DNA from: Lentibacter sp.
GTDB taxonomy: Bacteria; Pseudomonadota; Alphaproteobacteria; Rhodobacterales; Rhodobacteraceae
Assembly: GCA_016744435.1 (NCBI GenBank)
Contig: JADGEJ010000008.1
Location: forward strand, 1-64,000
DNA: 64,000 bases
Direction of reading: 5' to 3'
Below, one piece after another: positions 36,586 to 45,109 of this stretch. Within the stretch, counting starts at the first letter, position 1, and every line of letters starts with the position of its first letter. The translations under genes and the position numbers were made by a program. Under the pieces are notes generated by a model that was not told where the DNA came from, searched no databases, and saw nothing but the letters and a program-made list of their open reading frames with translations.

Positions 36586-37161
36586 TTAGCGTGTGAGCAC
36601 CAGTAAGCCGTTCTCGAAAGCGACTTTGCTATAGCGTTGCAGGTAAGTCATCCCGAGGAGCGATTGCTCTAGCTTACCCTCGTTGACCCATGCACGCACG
36701 TTGGTGTCTTCCAAGCCGCCGACCTTAAGTGAGGCCAGCCGCACATGGGCAATGCGCGTTTCGCCATTGGCGGTGCTGGCGGTGCCGAGAAAGGCCAGAT
36801 TGGCGACATCAATGCCCGCTTTAAGCGCGTCTTGTGTGCTTAGAGCGATCGAGCTTGCGCCAGTGTCGACCATAAAGGTGAGCGCCGCGCCGTTCACTTC
36901 GGCTTGCAAATAGTAGTGGCCGTCATTGGCACGGGGGATCTCGATACGGCCTTGATCGGTGATCACCGATTGCTGCGGCATCACAGTGCCTTTAATGTCG
37001 TCCCACAGGCCAACAACCGCGATGGCGCCGACAAAGATCAGCGCCCAGATCAGCGCTTGTTGGGTCATCTGGCCAAGGCTCTGGCGGTTCTGAACCACGG
37101 CCCAGAAGACCAGCGCTGAAAGCAGCAGCACCATATATGTCAGGCTGGCGGGATCACCCAT
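36586..37161 (-). CDS. Membrane-anchored retropepsin-like aspartic protease
   Basis: This 191-residue protein has two N-terminal membrane segments (about residues 8-20 and 38-52) and a single retropepsin-type domain. The catalytic motif is FMVDTGASSIALS near residue 97, and the flap or second strand is KLEQSLLGMTYLQRYSKVAFENGLL (in part). This is the TIGR02281 clan AA family; the best studied related bacterial members act as dimers, but substrates are unknown. The ATG at 37161 is preceded by GGAGAG. It lies between trmD and marC, all leftward. Confidence 0.87.
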   Translation of the reverse strand: MGDPASLTYMVLLLSALVFWAVVQNRQSLGQMTQQALIWALIFVGAIAVVGLWDDIKGTVMPQQSVITDQGRIEIPRANDGHYYLQAEVNGAALTFMVDTGASSIALSTQDALKAGIDVANLAFLGTASTANGETRIAHVRLASLKVGGLEDTNVRAWVNEGKLEQSLLGMTYLQRYSKVAFENGLLVLTR

Positions 37162-37207
37162 GTCACTCTCCGTTTTGGTTTACTGCCTTCGTAACCAATA
37201 TAGGGGC

Positions 37208-37825
37208 TTAGCTGGCAAAACCAAAGTCGCGCAACCCATCAAGCACAAACTGCACTGCGAGGGCAGCAAGGAGCATGCCGAGCAAGCGCGTGGCCACGTT
37301 GATGCCTGTTTTGCCGAGTGCGCGTTCAAGAATGCCTGAGGCGAGGTAAAAACTCAAAACAACAAGAAGCACCACGGCGACAATGCCGATGATCGTGAGT
37401 GCGCCCAAAACTCCGGGCTGTTGGCCCGCAAGCAGAATAACCGTGGCGATGGAGCCGGGGCCAGCCGTGAGCGGGATGGCAAGGGGGAAGATGGACGGGT
37501 CGGGTTGCTCTTCCTCGGCTTGGCCTTCGCGGCGCTTGGAACGGCGTTCAAACAGCATTTCGAGCGCTGTGAGGAACAAAAGAATGCCGCCTGCGACACG
37601 GAAAGCGGGCATCGAGATGCCGATAAAGCCAAGCACAGCCTCGCCAAACAGCGCAAAGACTACGAGGATAGCAAAAGCCGTGAGGCAGGTGTGGATCGCG
37701 ATGCGGCGGCGCTCTTGGGCGCTATTGCCTTGGGTAAGGGCGATGAACATCGGCGTCAGGCCGATCGGATCAATCACCACAAAGAGGGTGACGAAACCAG
37801 TTATGAGGAAAGCAGTGTCGATCAT
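37208..37825 (-). CDS. MarC family integral membrane protein
   Basis: This 205-residue protein has six predicted helices and the MarC/UPF0056 signatures: FVVIDPIGLTPMFIALTQG near the N terminus and PLAIPLTAGPGSIATVILL in the middle. A charged loop (ERRSKRREGQAEEEQPDPS) lies between helices 3 and 4. The family was once linked to multiple antibiotic resistance, but its function is not known. It follows 11 bp after the ABC-F gene and may be co-transcribed with it. Confidence 0.9.
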   Translation of the reverse strand: MIDTAFLITGFVTLFVVIDPIGLTPMFIALTQGNSAQERRRIAIHTCLTAFAILVVFALFGEAVLGFIGISMPAFRVAGGILLFLTALEMLFERRSKRREGQAEEEQPDPSIFPLAIPLTAGPGSIATVILLAGQQPGVLGALTIIGIVAVVLLVVLSFYLASGILERALGKTGINVATRLLGMLLAALAVQFVLDGLRDFGFAS

Positions 37826-37836
37826 CTCGGCTCCCT

Positions 37837-39687
37837 TTACCCCTGCGCCTTCTCAAGCTTGCTCAGGGCTTTCTCCCACATCTCTTCGGCACGGGTATAG
37901 GCTTGTTTGATCTCGGTGTCTTTCTTTTGCAAGCTCGGTAGTTCGGCGCGGCGCTCATCGTAAAGCGCGGGATCTGCCAGAAGCTTGTCGAGTTTCATGC
38001 GGAAACCATCAAGCTTTCCAATGCGTTCTTCGCATTTCCGCACCTCGGCTTTGAGGGCAAGAATCTGATCACGTGAGGCGCGCTTGGGTGCAGGTTTTTC
38101 CTTTTTGGGTTTGCCTGCGGGCTTTTCGGCCGGGGCAAGCAGGAGCTTGCGATAGCTCTCCAAGTCGTCATCATAAGGGCTAACGCCGCCGTCTTTGACG
38201 AGCCAGAGCCTGTCGGCAACAAGCGAGAGCAAGTGCATGTCGTGGCTGACGAGGATAACCGCGCCAGTATAGGCGGTGAGCGCTTCGACAAGGCCTTCGC
38301 GGCTTTCGATATCAAGGTGGTTTGTCGGCTCATCGAGGATCAGCATGTGCGGCGCATCAATGGTGGCGAGCATCAGCGACAGGCGCGCTTTTTGGCCACC
38401 CGAGAGCGCGCCAACCAGAGTGTCGGCCTGCTCGGCACCAATGCCAAAGCCGCCAAGGCGGGCGCGGTGACGCGCGGGCGTCTCGCCGGGGCGCACACGG
38501 CGGATGTGGTCAACGGGGGTTTCGTCAACGAACAGCTCGTCAACTTGGTGCTGAGCAAAGAAGCCGACCCGCAGCTTTGAGGAGGTGGTCATGTTCCCCC
38601 CCATCAACTCAAGTCTGCCGGATAAGAGCTTGGAAAGCGTAGACTTGCCCTCACCGTTGCGACCCAAGAGAGCGATACGGTCGTCTTGGTCGATCCGTAG
38701 GTCAAGTTTGCTGAGAACGGCTTTGCCATCATAGCCGACTGAGCCGTTTTCAAGGTGAACAATCGGCGGAGACAGCTCTTCTGGCGAGGGGAAGGTGAAC
38801 TTCTTGAGCGCAGCTTCCTGTGGTGTTGTGATCGGCTTGAGCTTCGCAATCGCCTTCAGGCGCGACTGGGCCTGCACAGCCTTTGAGGCCTTGGCGCGAA
38901 AGCGATCCACGAACTTTTGCAAGTGCTCGCGGCGGGCTTCTGTCTTACGATTCTCGGATTCGGCCACTGCCAACCGCGCGGCGCGGGTTTCGGCGAAGCG
39001 GTCGTAGTTGCCTTGGTAAAGCGTCAGTTTCTTGTCTTCGAGGTGCAAAATGGCCCCAACCGCGCGGTTGAGCAGCCCACGGTCGTGACTGACGATCAAG
39101 ACAGTGTGCGGGTATTTGACGAGGTAGGCCTCAAGCCAAAGCGCGCCTTCAAGGTCAAGGTAGTTTGTTGGTTCATCGAGCAGCAGCAAGTCAGGCTCGG
39201 AGAAGAGCACGCCAGCAAGCGCCACGCGCATACGCCAGCCGCCCGAGAAGGCAGAGCAGGGCTGTAGCTGTTCTTCGGGGGTAAAGCCAAGCCCACGCAA
39301 AATCGAGCTGGCGCGCCCTTCGGCTGACCAAGCATCAATATCGGCGAGGCGCGTCTGGATGTCGGCAATGCGCGTCGGGTCAGTTGCCGTTTCGGATTCG
39401 GCCAGAAGTGATGCGCGCTCAGTGTCAGCAGCCAAGACGGTGTCGATCAGCGAAACTTCGTTGCCCGGAACCTCCTGGGCAACACCGCCGATGCGGGCAC
39501 GAGAAGGCAGAGAAAATGAGCCCATGTCGAGGTTTAGCTCGCCACGAATGATTTTGAAGAGCGTCGTTTTGCCAGTGCCGTTACGCCCCACGATGCCAAC
39601 TTTGTGGCCCGTCGGAATGGTAACCGAGGCGTCTTCGATGAGCAGGCGGCCAGCGACCGAATATGATATGTTTTGGATCTTGAGCAT
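37837..39687 (-). CDS. ABC-F family ribosome-associated ATPase
   Basis: This 616-residue soluble protein has two ABC domains and no membrane region. The first site has GRNGTGKTT, FSGGWRMR and LLLLDEPTNYLDLEG. The second has GRNGEGKST, LSGGQKARL and MLILDEPTNHLDIES. The linker between domains (about residues 235-310) is helical and basic (FVDRFRAKASKAVQAQSRLKAI, in part), as in YheS. A Lys-rich hinge and C-terminal coiled coil follow. ABC-F proteins bind the ribosomal E site and relieve stalling or modulate antibiotic action. YheS/Uup-like is my best placement; antibiotic resistance is not implied. Confidence 0.9.
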   Translation of the reverse strand: MLKIQNISYSVAGRLLIEDASVTIPTGHKVGIVGRNGTGKTTLFKIIRGELNLDMGSFSLPSRARIGGVAQEVPGNEVSLIDTVLAADTERASLLAESETATDPTRIADIQTRLADIDAWSAEGRASSILRGLGFTPEEQLQPCSAFSGGWRMRVALAGVLFSEPDLLLLDEPTNYLDLEGALWLEAYLVKYPHTVLIVSHDRGLLNRAVGAILHLEDKKLTLYQGNYDRFAETRAARLAVAESENRKTEARREHLQKFVDRFRAKASKAVQAQSRLKAIAKLKPITTPQEAALKKFTFPSPEELSPPIVHLENGSVGYDGKAVLSKLDLRIDQDDRIALLGRNGEGKSTLSKLLSGRLELMGGNMTTSSKLRVGFFAQHQVDELFVDETPVDHIRRVRPGETPARHRARLGGFGIGAEQADTLVGALSGGQKARLSLMLATIDAPHMLILDEPTNHLDIESREGLVEALTAYTGAVILVSHDMHLLSLVADRLWLVKDGGVSPYDDDLESYRKLLLAPAEKPAGKPKKEKPAPKRASRDQILALKAEVRKCEERIGKLDGFRMKLDKLLADPALYDERRAELPSLQKKDTEIKQAYTRAEEMWEKALSKLEKAQG

Positions 39688-39789
39688 GGGGGCGACTTAG
39701 CAGAGCGTTTCCCGTCGCGCCAGAGGGCAAAGACTTGCTGTTGTTTAATTAGAGGCGTAGGGCTTGGAAGATTGAACACAGGTTAACGA

Positions 39790-40986
39790 ATGTCCTCCTC
39801 AGAACCCCCCAAACAAAGCCAGCCCAAGATGCTCACGCTGATCTTGTTGACGGGCTTGGCTGTGCTGTCGCTCAACATGTTTTTGCCCTCACTGGCGACA
39901 ATGACAAAGAGCTTTGGCGTTGACTACGCTTTGGTGTCATTGTCTATTGGCGGCTACTTGGCGGTAAGCTCCGTTTTGCAGCTCATAATGGGGCCACTCT
40001 CAGACCTGTATGGCCGCAGACCTGTTATTCTATTAGGGCTTGGCCTGTTCACCTTCGCTTCTATCGGTTGTTATTTTGCCGAAGACATTTGGGTGTTTCT
40101 GGCATTTCGCATGCTGCAGGGCGCGATCATTTCCGGCATGGTGCTGAGCCGCGCAATTGTGCGCGACATTGCCCCGCCAGAACAAGCCGCCAAACTGCTT
40201 GGGATCATGGGAACAGCCATGGCGCTCGCGCCGCTTCTGGGCCCGATGCTCGGTGGGGTGCTTGACGAAGTTTTTGGGTGGCGGGCTAATTTTGCGGCTT
40301 TCGTTCTTATGGGGGCCGCGATGTTCGTGATCTGCTGGCGCGATTTAGCGGAGACAAACCTGACGCCATCAAGCAGTTTTACTGCGCAATTTCGCACATA
40401 CCCCGTGCTTGTGCGCAACGCACTGTTCTGGGCCTATAGCGCTTGCCTCGTGTTTTCGATCGGCGCGTTTTACGCCTTCCTGGGCGGTGCTGCCCTTGTC
40501 GGAGAAAAGTTTTTTGGCCTGTCGCCAGCGCAGCTTGGCATTGGCATGGGCTCGATCTCGGGTGGCTTTATGCTCGGCAACTTCCTGACAGGGCGGCTTT
40601 CTGGCCACGTGCCGATGATCACGCTGGTGATCGCGGGGCGCATCTCGGCCAGCCTCGGCCCACTGCTGGCGATGGGGCTGCTCGCGCTCGGGTTTTTCAA
40701 CCCTTACGTGCTGTTTGGCGGCGCGGTGTTCGTCGGGCTGGGCAATGGGCTGACGCTTCCGGGGGCAAACGCTGGCGTGATGTCTGTCAATCCGCGGCTT
40801 GCGGGCAGTGCCTCGGGGCTTTCGGGTGCGATGACGGTTTTGGGCGGTGCGGCGGCCACTTCGATAACGGGTGCGGTTGTCGGCGGGACAGGTGGCGCTT
40901 ACCTGTTGCTTGGCATGATGTCTCTAACATCCTTTCTTGGCTTGCTGGCAGCGCTGTGGATTAAGGCGTTGGAGCGCAACCAATAG
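39790..40986 (+). CDS. Bcr/CflA-type MFS multidrug transporter
   Basis: This 398-residue major facilitator has twelve predicted helices. MFS motif A appears as GPLSDLYGRRPVILLG between helices 2 and 3. Motifs typical of the drug:H+ antiporter-1 group are ARMLQG-like (FRMLQGAIISGMVLSRAIVRD, in part) and MALAPLLGPMLGGVL. Sequence style matches Bcr/CflA. It should export small hydrophobic compounds. It is divergent from the ABC-F gene, with about 100 bp between. Confidence 0.88.
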   Translation: MSSSEPPKQSQPKMLTLILLTGLAVLSLNMFLPSLATMTKSFGVDYALVSLSIGGYLAVSSVLQLIMGPLSDLYGRRPVILLGLGLFTFASIGCYFAEDIWVFLAFRMLQGAIISGMVLSRAIVRDIAPPEQAAKLLGIMGTAMALAPLLGPMLGGVLDEVFGWRANFAAFVLMGAAMFVICWRDLAETNLTPSSSFTAQFRTYPVLVRNALFWAYSACLVFSIGAFYAFLGGAALVGEKFFGLSPAQLGIGMGSISGGFMLGNFLTGRLSGHVPMITLVIAGRISASLGPLLAMGLLALGFFNPYVLFGGAVFVGLGNGLTLPGANAGVMSVNPRLAGSASGLSGAMTVLGGAAATSITGAVVGGTGGAYLLLGMMSLTSFLGLLAALWIKALERNQ

Positions 40987-41061
40987 GCGCTTTTCAAACG
41001 CTTGAGTGCGTGATAGCAGGGCGCCAATTCAACACCGCAACACCGATAGGAGCCTTTCAAC

Positions 41062-41484
41062 ATGGCCATTCAACGCACATTCTCGATCATCAAACCAGAC
41101 GCAACCAAGCGTAACCTGACCGGCAAAATCGCCGCGAAGTTTGAAGAAGCTGGCCTGCGCATCGTCGCATCAAAGCGCATTCAACTGACACTGGCTCAAG
41201 CCCAACAGTTTTACGGTGTGCACTCAGAGCGCCCGTTCTTCGGCGAGCTTTGCGAATTCATGATCTCAGAGCCGATTGTTGTACAGGTTCTTGAAGGCGA
41301 AAATGCGATCGCGAAAAACCGCGAAGTTATGGGCGCAACCAACCCAGCCGACGCAGACGCAGGCACGATCCGCAAAGAGTTCGCTCTTTCAATCGGCGAA
41401 AACTCGGTTCACGGCTCAGACGCGCCTGAAACGGCTGCTGAAGAAATCGCATTCTTCTTCTCAGGTCTTGAACTGGTTGGCTAA
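41062..41484 (+). CDS. ndk: Nucleoside diphosphate kinase
   Basis: This 140-residue enzyme balances nucleoside triphosphate pools by phosphate transfer through a phosphohistidine. It starts [21 protein letters not shown] and has the [10 protein letters not shown] and [16 protein letters not shown] motifs; the active His is in [10 protein letters not shown] near residue 117. The ribosome site is TAGGAG. A strong terminator for this transcript lies inside the convergent downstream gene (41515-41552). Confidence 0.96.
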   Translation: MAIQRTFSIIKPDATKRNLTGKIAAKFEEAGLRIVASKRIQLTLAQAQQFYGVHSERPFFGELCEFMISEPIVVQVLEGENAIAKNREVMGATNPADADAGTIRKEFALSIGENSVHGSDAPETAAEEIAFFFSGLELVG

Positions 41485-41828
41485 GCCTTCCGCTCGATCA
41501 CACCAATAGCATCTAGGGCCGCCTCAAGCTGAGAGCGGCCCTTTGTGTTTTTCAGGGCATCAGCGTTCGCTGCTTTGATCGCGTCAAACCGAAGGCGAAG
41601 TGCTTGCTTTTCTTTACCTTTACAGTCGTTCCAGGGGCGGCCTTGCAGCCCCATAACGAGCACGTAGTATCCGATAAAGTGAGGGGTGCTGCCCGTCGCG
41701 AGAAGCCTGCTGTAGGCTTCATCGGGGCCAAGAGCGCGCAGCTCCTCGGCTGAGTTGATACCCGCGCGTTTGCACGAGGCTTCATAGGCGGGGCCGAGGT
41801 TGCGGATGGACGAAACAGGCGTTGTCAT
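41481..41828 (-). CDS. TfoX C-terminal domain protein
   Basis: The 115-residue product corresponds to the TfoX/Sxy C-terminal domain, a helix-hairpin-helix-like fold: [39 protein letters not shown] and [16 protein letters not shown]. The N-terminal TfoX domain is absent, so this is a stand-alone domain. Such proteins are common in roseobacters. A role in competence regulation is not established. The 3' end overlaps ndk by 4 bp. Confidence 0.84.
   Translation of the reverse strand: MTTPVSSIRNLGPAYEASCKRAGINSAEELRALGPDEAYSRLLATGSTPHFIGYYVLVMGLQGRPWNDCKGKEKQALRLRFDAIKAANADALKNTKGRSQLEAALDAIGVIERKA
41515..41552 (+). terminator. Terminator of ndk inside the convergent TfoX-C gene
   Basis: AGGGCCGC at 41515-41522 pairs perfectly with GCGGCCCT at 41535-41542, followed by TTGTGTTTTT. 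It lies 31 bp after the ndk stop and within the 3' coding part of the oppositely oriented gene, where it encodes part of the Arg-Ser-Gln-Leu-Glu-Ala-Ala-Leu-Asp segment. Confidence 0.75.
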
Positions 41829-41864
41829 GCTGTCAGTCTATGCCGGTGTCTTCTGACTGTCACC

Positions 41865-41975
41865 TCAGAGTGAGGCGTAATCTGTTATAATCGGCTGTAC
41901 CGGAGGCGCTTGACGTGTCTGCGCCTGTTTTGGGGCTGGAATAGGAGCGGGAGTTTGCGGCTTTGATGAGGCCAT
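41865..41975 (-). CDS. Candidate 36-residue Pro/Gln-rich small protein
   Basis: A 36-codon frame starts at the ATG at 41975 and ends TGA at 41865. It begins MASSKPQTPAPIPAPKQAQT and ends PIITDYASL. The start is preceded by AAGGAGGAAGTCCC, a perfect Shine-Dalgarno at ideal spacing, which is the main reason to believe it. The composition is Pro, Gln, Ala and Thr rich with no membrane segment. I do not know a family. The remaining part of the gap between the TfoX-C gene and the first tRNA-Asp (41976-42252) shows no other supported gene. Confidence 0.5.
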   Translation of the reverse strand: MASSKPQTPAPIPAPKQAQTRQAPPVQPIITDYASL

Positions 41976-42252
41976 GGGACTTCCTCCTTGGGGTTGGTTT
42001 TGCAAAAACTGCGATAACTCGAAAATGTAACTATTAAAATTTGTACCTAAATTGTGCCGAGAGGCGGGTTGAAATGTGGCGAAAGTTGGGCAGGGTGCAA
42101 AGCGTGGCGCAGGGGTAACAACTGGGGGGGTAATCAGTGTCTCAATCAGTCACGACGTTTTTTCAATTTGCAGGGCTTTCGGCGCTTGACGCGCGCTTGG
42201 GCTACCCCTAAGACGTCCCTCACGCTTTGGAGCATTTCATTGCGGGTAGTGA

Positions 42253-42329
42253 GCGGTTGTAGCTCAGTTGGTTAGAGTGCCGGCCTGTCACGCCGGAGGT
42301 CGCGGGTTCGAGCCCCGTCAACCGCGCCA
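42253..42329 (+). tRNA. tRNA-Asp (GUC), first of two
   Basis: The 77-base gene has acceptor GCGGTTG pairing with CAACCGC, discriminator G and encoded CCA. The anticodon loop CTGTCAC contains GTC, reading GAC and GAU. Confidence 0.96.
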
Positions 42330-42363
42330 CCACTGCCCAAGAAGATGCGAATAAGCGTGTTGC

Positions 42364-42440
42364 GCGGTTGTAGCTCAGCTGGTTAGAGTGCCGGCCTGTC
42401 ACGCCGGAGGTCGCGGGTTCGAGCCCCGTCAACCGCGCCA
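42364..42440 (+). tRNA. tRNA-Asp (GUC), second of two
   Basis: Same as the copy 34 bp upstream except one D-loop base (CAGCTGG for CAGTTGG). It has the GTC anticodon and encoded CCA. A CTTTTTCCCC run follows directly and may help termination. Confidence 0.96.
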
Positions 42441-42466
42441 CTTTTTCCCCTTTATGCAGGTGGTTT

Positions 42467-42694
42467 ATGCGAAACGCGTTGCGCAACATTTCCTGGCCGA
42501 TAGCACTGTTGTTGGCCGCGACGCTTGGCCTTGCGCCGTTCTTTCCCGAGCCGCATATTTGGGAAAAGCTCAAGATGCTCATGGCAGGAGAGCTTCGCGC
42601 GACGGTTGATGTGTTTGACATGCTGATGCATGGGCTGCCTTGGCTTTTGGTTTTCGCGAAACTTGCGGAAACAGCGACATCGCGAACAAATTGA
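42467..42694 (+). CDS. Small hypothetical membrane protein
   Basis: This 75-residue protein has two hydrophobic segments (about residues 9-26 and 53-66) joined by a conserved-looking charged loop, FFPEPHIWEKLKMLMAGELR. I recall similar small proteins near tRNA genes in roseobacters, sometimes labelled as RND-transporter-related without functional evidence. An AGGTGG site precedes the ATG at 42467. The tail ends 65 bp before the glycosyltransferase start, same strand. Confidence 0.65.
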   Translation: MRNALRNISWPIALLLAATLGLAPFFPEPHIWEKLKMLMAGELRATVDVFDMLMHGLPWLLVFAKLAETATSRTN

Positions 42695-42758
42695 TTCTCA
42701 TTTTCGCTTTCACGGGTTAATGTTCGTTAAACCGCCCGAACAAGAGAGCGAGCAGACC

Positions 42759-43646
42759 ATGCCACCGAAGAAGAAAGCCCGCGTTGCCGCCGTCACCATG
42801 CTGCGCGACGACTTGTTTTACCTCAAAATATGGCTGGCGCATTACGGCGAAATGCTGGGGCGCGAGAACTGCTATATCGTCAACCATGGGCACACCCCTG
42901 AAGTGGCCGAGATGGCCAAGGGCTGCAACATTATCGGCATCCCCGGGCACCACCACAAGAACTTCGACATGAAGCGCTGGCGGCTCTTAAACAACATCGT
43001 GCAGGGGCTGAACGCTTACCACGACCATGTCATCGTCGGCGATGTAGACGAGCTGGTTGTGATCGACCCCGAGCTTGGTTTGAGCTTGCCGGAGTTCCTT
43101 GCCACACAAAAGCAGAGACAAGTGATAACGCCGCTGGGGCTTGAAGTTATCCACAGGATTGATCTGGAAGATAAACCTATTAAAGACAAAGTTTTGGGTC
43201 CGCGACTTCATGTAAGACTTGCACCGCATTACTCCAAGCCATGCGTGATTTCGGCTGGAGTCAAAATCGCCCGTGGCGGGCATTTTACGCAGTATGAAAA
43301 GATCAACGCACCAGAGGGGCTTTACCTGTTTCATCTCAAGTTTTGTGACTACGGCGAATACTGTAAGGGCATGGACAGGCGCAATGCTGTCACCGAGAAA
43401 ATAGGCGCATCAAAGCGTGATGCCGCTATTGGCGGCCACTGGTTTGCCGATGCGCGCGGGGAAGACCGCGAGGTGTTTGAAAGGCTCGGAAACTACGAGA
43501 TGCAGGAGGGGTTTGACATGCGCCCTTATCGCCAAGCCATGATCGACAGCTTTAAGCCGCGCGGCGACACAGGCTTTTACCAGTTTGACCGTCCGGATTA
43601 TGAGCTGCAGTTCAAGCTGCCGGAACGTTTTACCGGCGCATTTTAA
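42759..43646 (+). CDS. Glycosyltransferase family 2-like / DUF4422-like protein
   Basis: The product has 295 residues from the ATG at 42759 (MPPKKKARVAAVTMLRDD); an ATG at 42720 is also in frame. It resembles the roseobacter glycosyltransferase group with RDDLFYLKIWLAHYGEMLG at the start and the metal-binding VIVGDVDELVV acidic motif (DxD type) near residue 91. HFTQYEKIN and LYLFHLKFCDYGEYCKGM follow. It is probably a cytoplasmic enzyme that modifies surface polysaccharide; donor and acceptor are unknown. A short patch (about 43090-43250) has lower GC than the rest of the gene. Confidence 0.75.
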   Translation: MPPKKKARVAAVTMLRDDLFYLKIWLAHYGEMLGRENCYIVNHGHTPEVAEMAKGCNIIGIPGHHHKNFDMKRWRLLNNIVQGLNAYHDHVIVGDVDELVVIDPELGLSLPEFLATQKQRQVITPLGLEVIHRIDLEDKPIKDKVLGPRLHVRLAPHYSKPCVISAGVKIARGGHFTQYEKINAPEGLYLFHLKFCDYGEYCKGMDRRNAVTEKIGASKRDAAIGGHWFADARGEDREVFERLGNYEMQEGFDMRPYRQAMIDSFKPRGDTGFYQFDRPDYELQFKLPERFTGAF

Positions 43647-43756
43647 CGAAGGCTAACCGCTCCGTTCTGGTAGGTTAACGCGCCAAAATGCAGGAAAAGC
43701 AGCCGTGCCTACGGTATGCAGCTATGTGTGCATAACGTGTGCATACAGTTTTCAGG

Positions 43757-43795
43757 TGAAAAACGCGCGCAGCATTGGTTAATCCCGCGCGCGTT
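43757..43795 (-). terminator. Rho-independent terminator of pdhABC
   Basis: On the minus strand AACGCGCGC is followed by a 16-base loop and GCGCGCGTT, then TTTTCACC. The perfect 9-bp stem lies 6 bp past the pdhC stop. The sequence from 43647 to 43756 also contains two TGTGCATA direct repeats (about 43724-43748) with no assigned role. Confidence 0.75.
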
Positions 43796-43801
43796 GCTCG
43801 C

Positions 43802-45097
43802 TTAAACGAGCATCGCCATCGGGTTTTCGAGGTTTTCGACGATGTGCTTGAGCAGCTCTGCCCCGAGGGCGCCGTCAATGACGCGGTGGTCAACCGACAT
43901 GGTGACCGACATCACCGTTGCAACGACGATGTCCCCATCTGCATTCACCACGGGCTTTTTGAGGCCCGCGCCAACTGCGAGGATGCCCGCATGGGGCGGG
44001 TTAACGATGGCGTCGAAGTTTTCGATGCCCATCATCCCGAGGTTGGACACCGCGAAACTGCCGCCAAGGTATTCGTGCGGAGCAAGCTTGCGGTCGCGGG
44101 CGCGGCTGGCGAGGTCTTTCATCTCGGTGCTGAGCTGGCTGAGTGACTTGGTGTCGCTGTCTTGCAGGACGGGCGTGAAAAGACCGCCTTCGATGGCGAC
44201 GGCCACAGCCACGTCAGAAGCCTTCATCTGCAAGACACGGTCGCCCGCCCAAACGGCGTTGGCGGCAGGCACGGCTTGCAGGGCCAAAGCGCAGGCTTTG
44301 ATGATGAAGTCATTGACCGAGAGTTTCACGCCACGGGCCTCGAGCTGTTTGTTGAGCTGGCTGCGGAAGGCGAGCAGGGCGTCGAGCTGAACGTCGCGGC
44401 GCAGGTAGAAGTGCGGCACCGTTTGCTTGGCCTCGGTGAGGCGCGCGGCGATGGTCTTGCGCATGCCGTTGAGGGCGATTTCCTCGTACTCGCGGCCTTC
44501 GTAGGCGCGGGCAACCACGTCGGCTGACGCGCTTGCGGGCATGGCGGCTGTCGGGGCGGGGGCTGCTTGTGTCGGCATGGCGGCTGGAGTGGTTGTTTTG
44601 ACATCTCCGATCACATCGGCTTTCACGACACGCCCTTTGGGGCCAGTGCCAGTGATTTGGGCAAGGTCGAGGCCTTTGTCTGCCGCGATGCGCCGTGCGA
44701 GCGGGGAGGCGAACACGCGGCTGCCGTGCGCCGGAGCGGGTGCGGTGGCCACCTCTTCAGTCGCGGGCGCGACTGCCTCGGTCGGCACATGGGTTGGCGC
44801 AGAGGTTGGCACAGAGGTTGGCACAGGTGATGTGTCAATATCAGACGCGCTTTCGCCGTCTTCAAGCAGCACGGCAATGGCTGTGTTCACTTTGACGCCC
44901 TCGGTGCCGTCCGCGACCAGAATTTTGCCGATGACGCCTTCGTCAACCGCTTCAAACTCCATCGTCGCCTTGTCAGTTTCGATCTCGCAGAGGATGTCGC
45001 CTGACTGGACAGTATCGCCCTCTTTGACGAGCCATTTGGCCAGTGTGCCTTCTTCCATCGTGGGCGAGAGGGCGGGCATGAGGATTTCTATTGGCAC
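43802..45097 (-). CDS. pdhC: Dihydrolipoamide acetyltransferase (pyruvate dehydrogenase E2)
   Basis: This 431-residue E2 core of pyruvate dehydrogenase has, in order: one lipoyl domain (residues 1-78, lipoylated Lys in [11 protein letters not shown] near 43), a Pro/Thr-rich linker with VPTS repeats, a peripheral subunit-binding domain (VFASPLARRIAADKGLDL) and the acyltransferase domain (active His in SVDHRVIDGALGAE). It transfers acetyl from lipoamide to CoA. It starts 12 bp after pdhB, so the three pdh genes form one operon. Confidence 0.96.
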   Translation of the reverse strand: MPIEILMPALSPTMEEGTLAKWLVKEGDTVQSGDILCEIETDKATMEFEAVDEGVIGKILVADGTEGVKVNTAIAVLLEDGESASDIDTSPVPTSVPTSAPTHVPTEAVAPATEEVATAPAPAHGSRVFASPLARRIAADKGLDLAQITGTGPKGRVVKADVIGDVKTTTPAAMPTQAAPAPTAAMPASASADVVARAYEGREYEEIALNGMRKTIAARLTEAKQTVPHFYLRRDVQLDALLAFRSQLNKQLEARGVKLSVNDFIIKACALALQAVPAANAVWAGDRVLQMKASDVAVAVAIEGGLFTPVLQDSDTKSLSQLSTEMKDLASRARDRKLAPHEYLGGSFAVSNLGMMGIENFDAIVNPPHAGILAVGAGLKKPVVNADGDIVVATVMSVTMSVDHRVIDGALGAELLKHIVENLENPMAMLV

Positions 45098-45109
45098 GGT
45101 CGCGCTCCC

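Noticed and set aside
42241-42621. A protein on the minus strand across the two tRNA-Asp genes
   Set aside because: The frame contains duplicated peptide ARLTGLEPATSGVTGRHSN, the well-known artefact of antisense tRNA sequence.
43724-43748. TGTGCATA direct repeats as an operator
   Set aside because: Only two copies with no palindrome and placed between a glycosyltransferase 3' end and the pdh terminator, where no promoter is expected.
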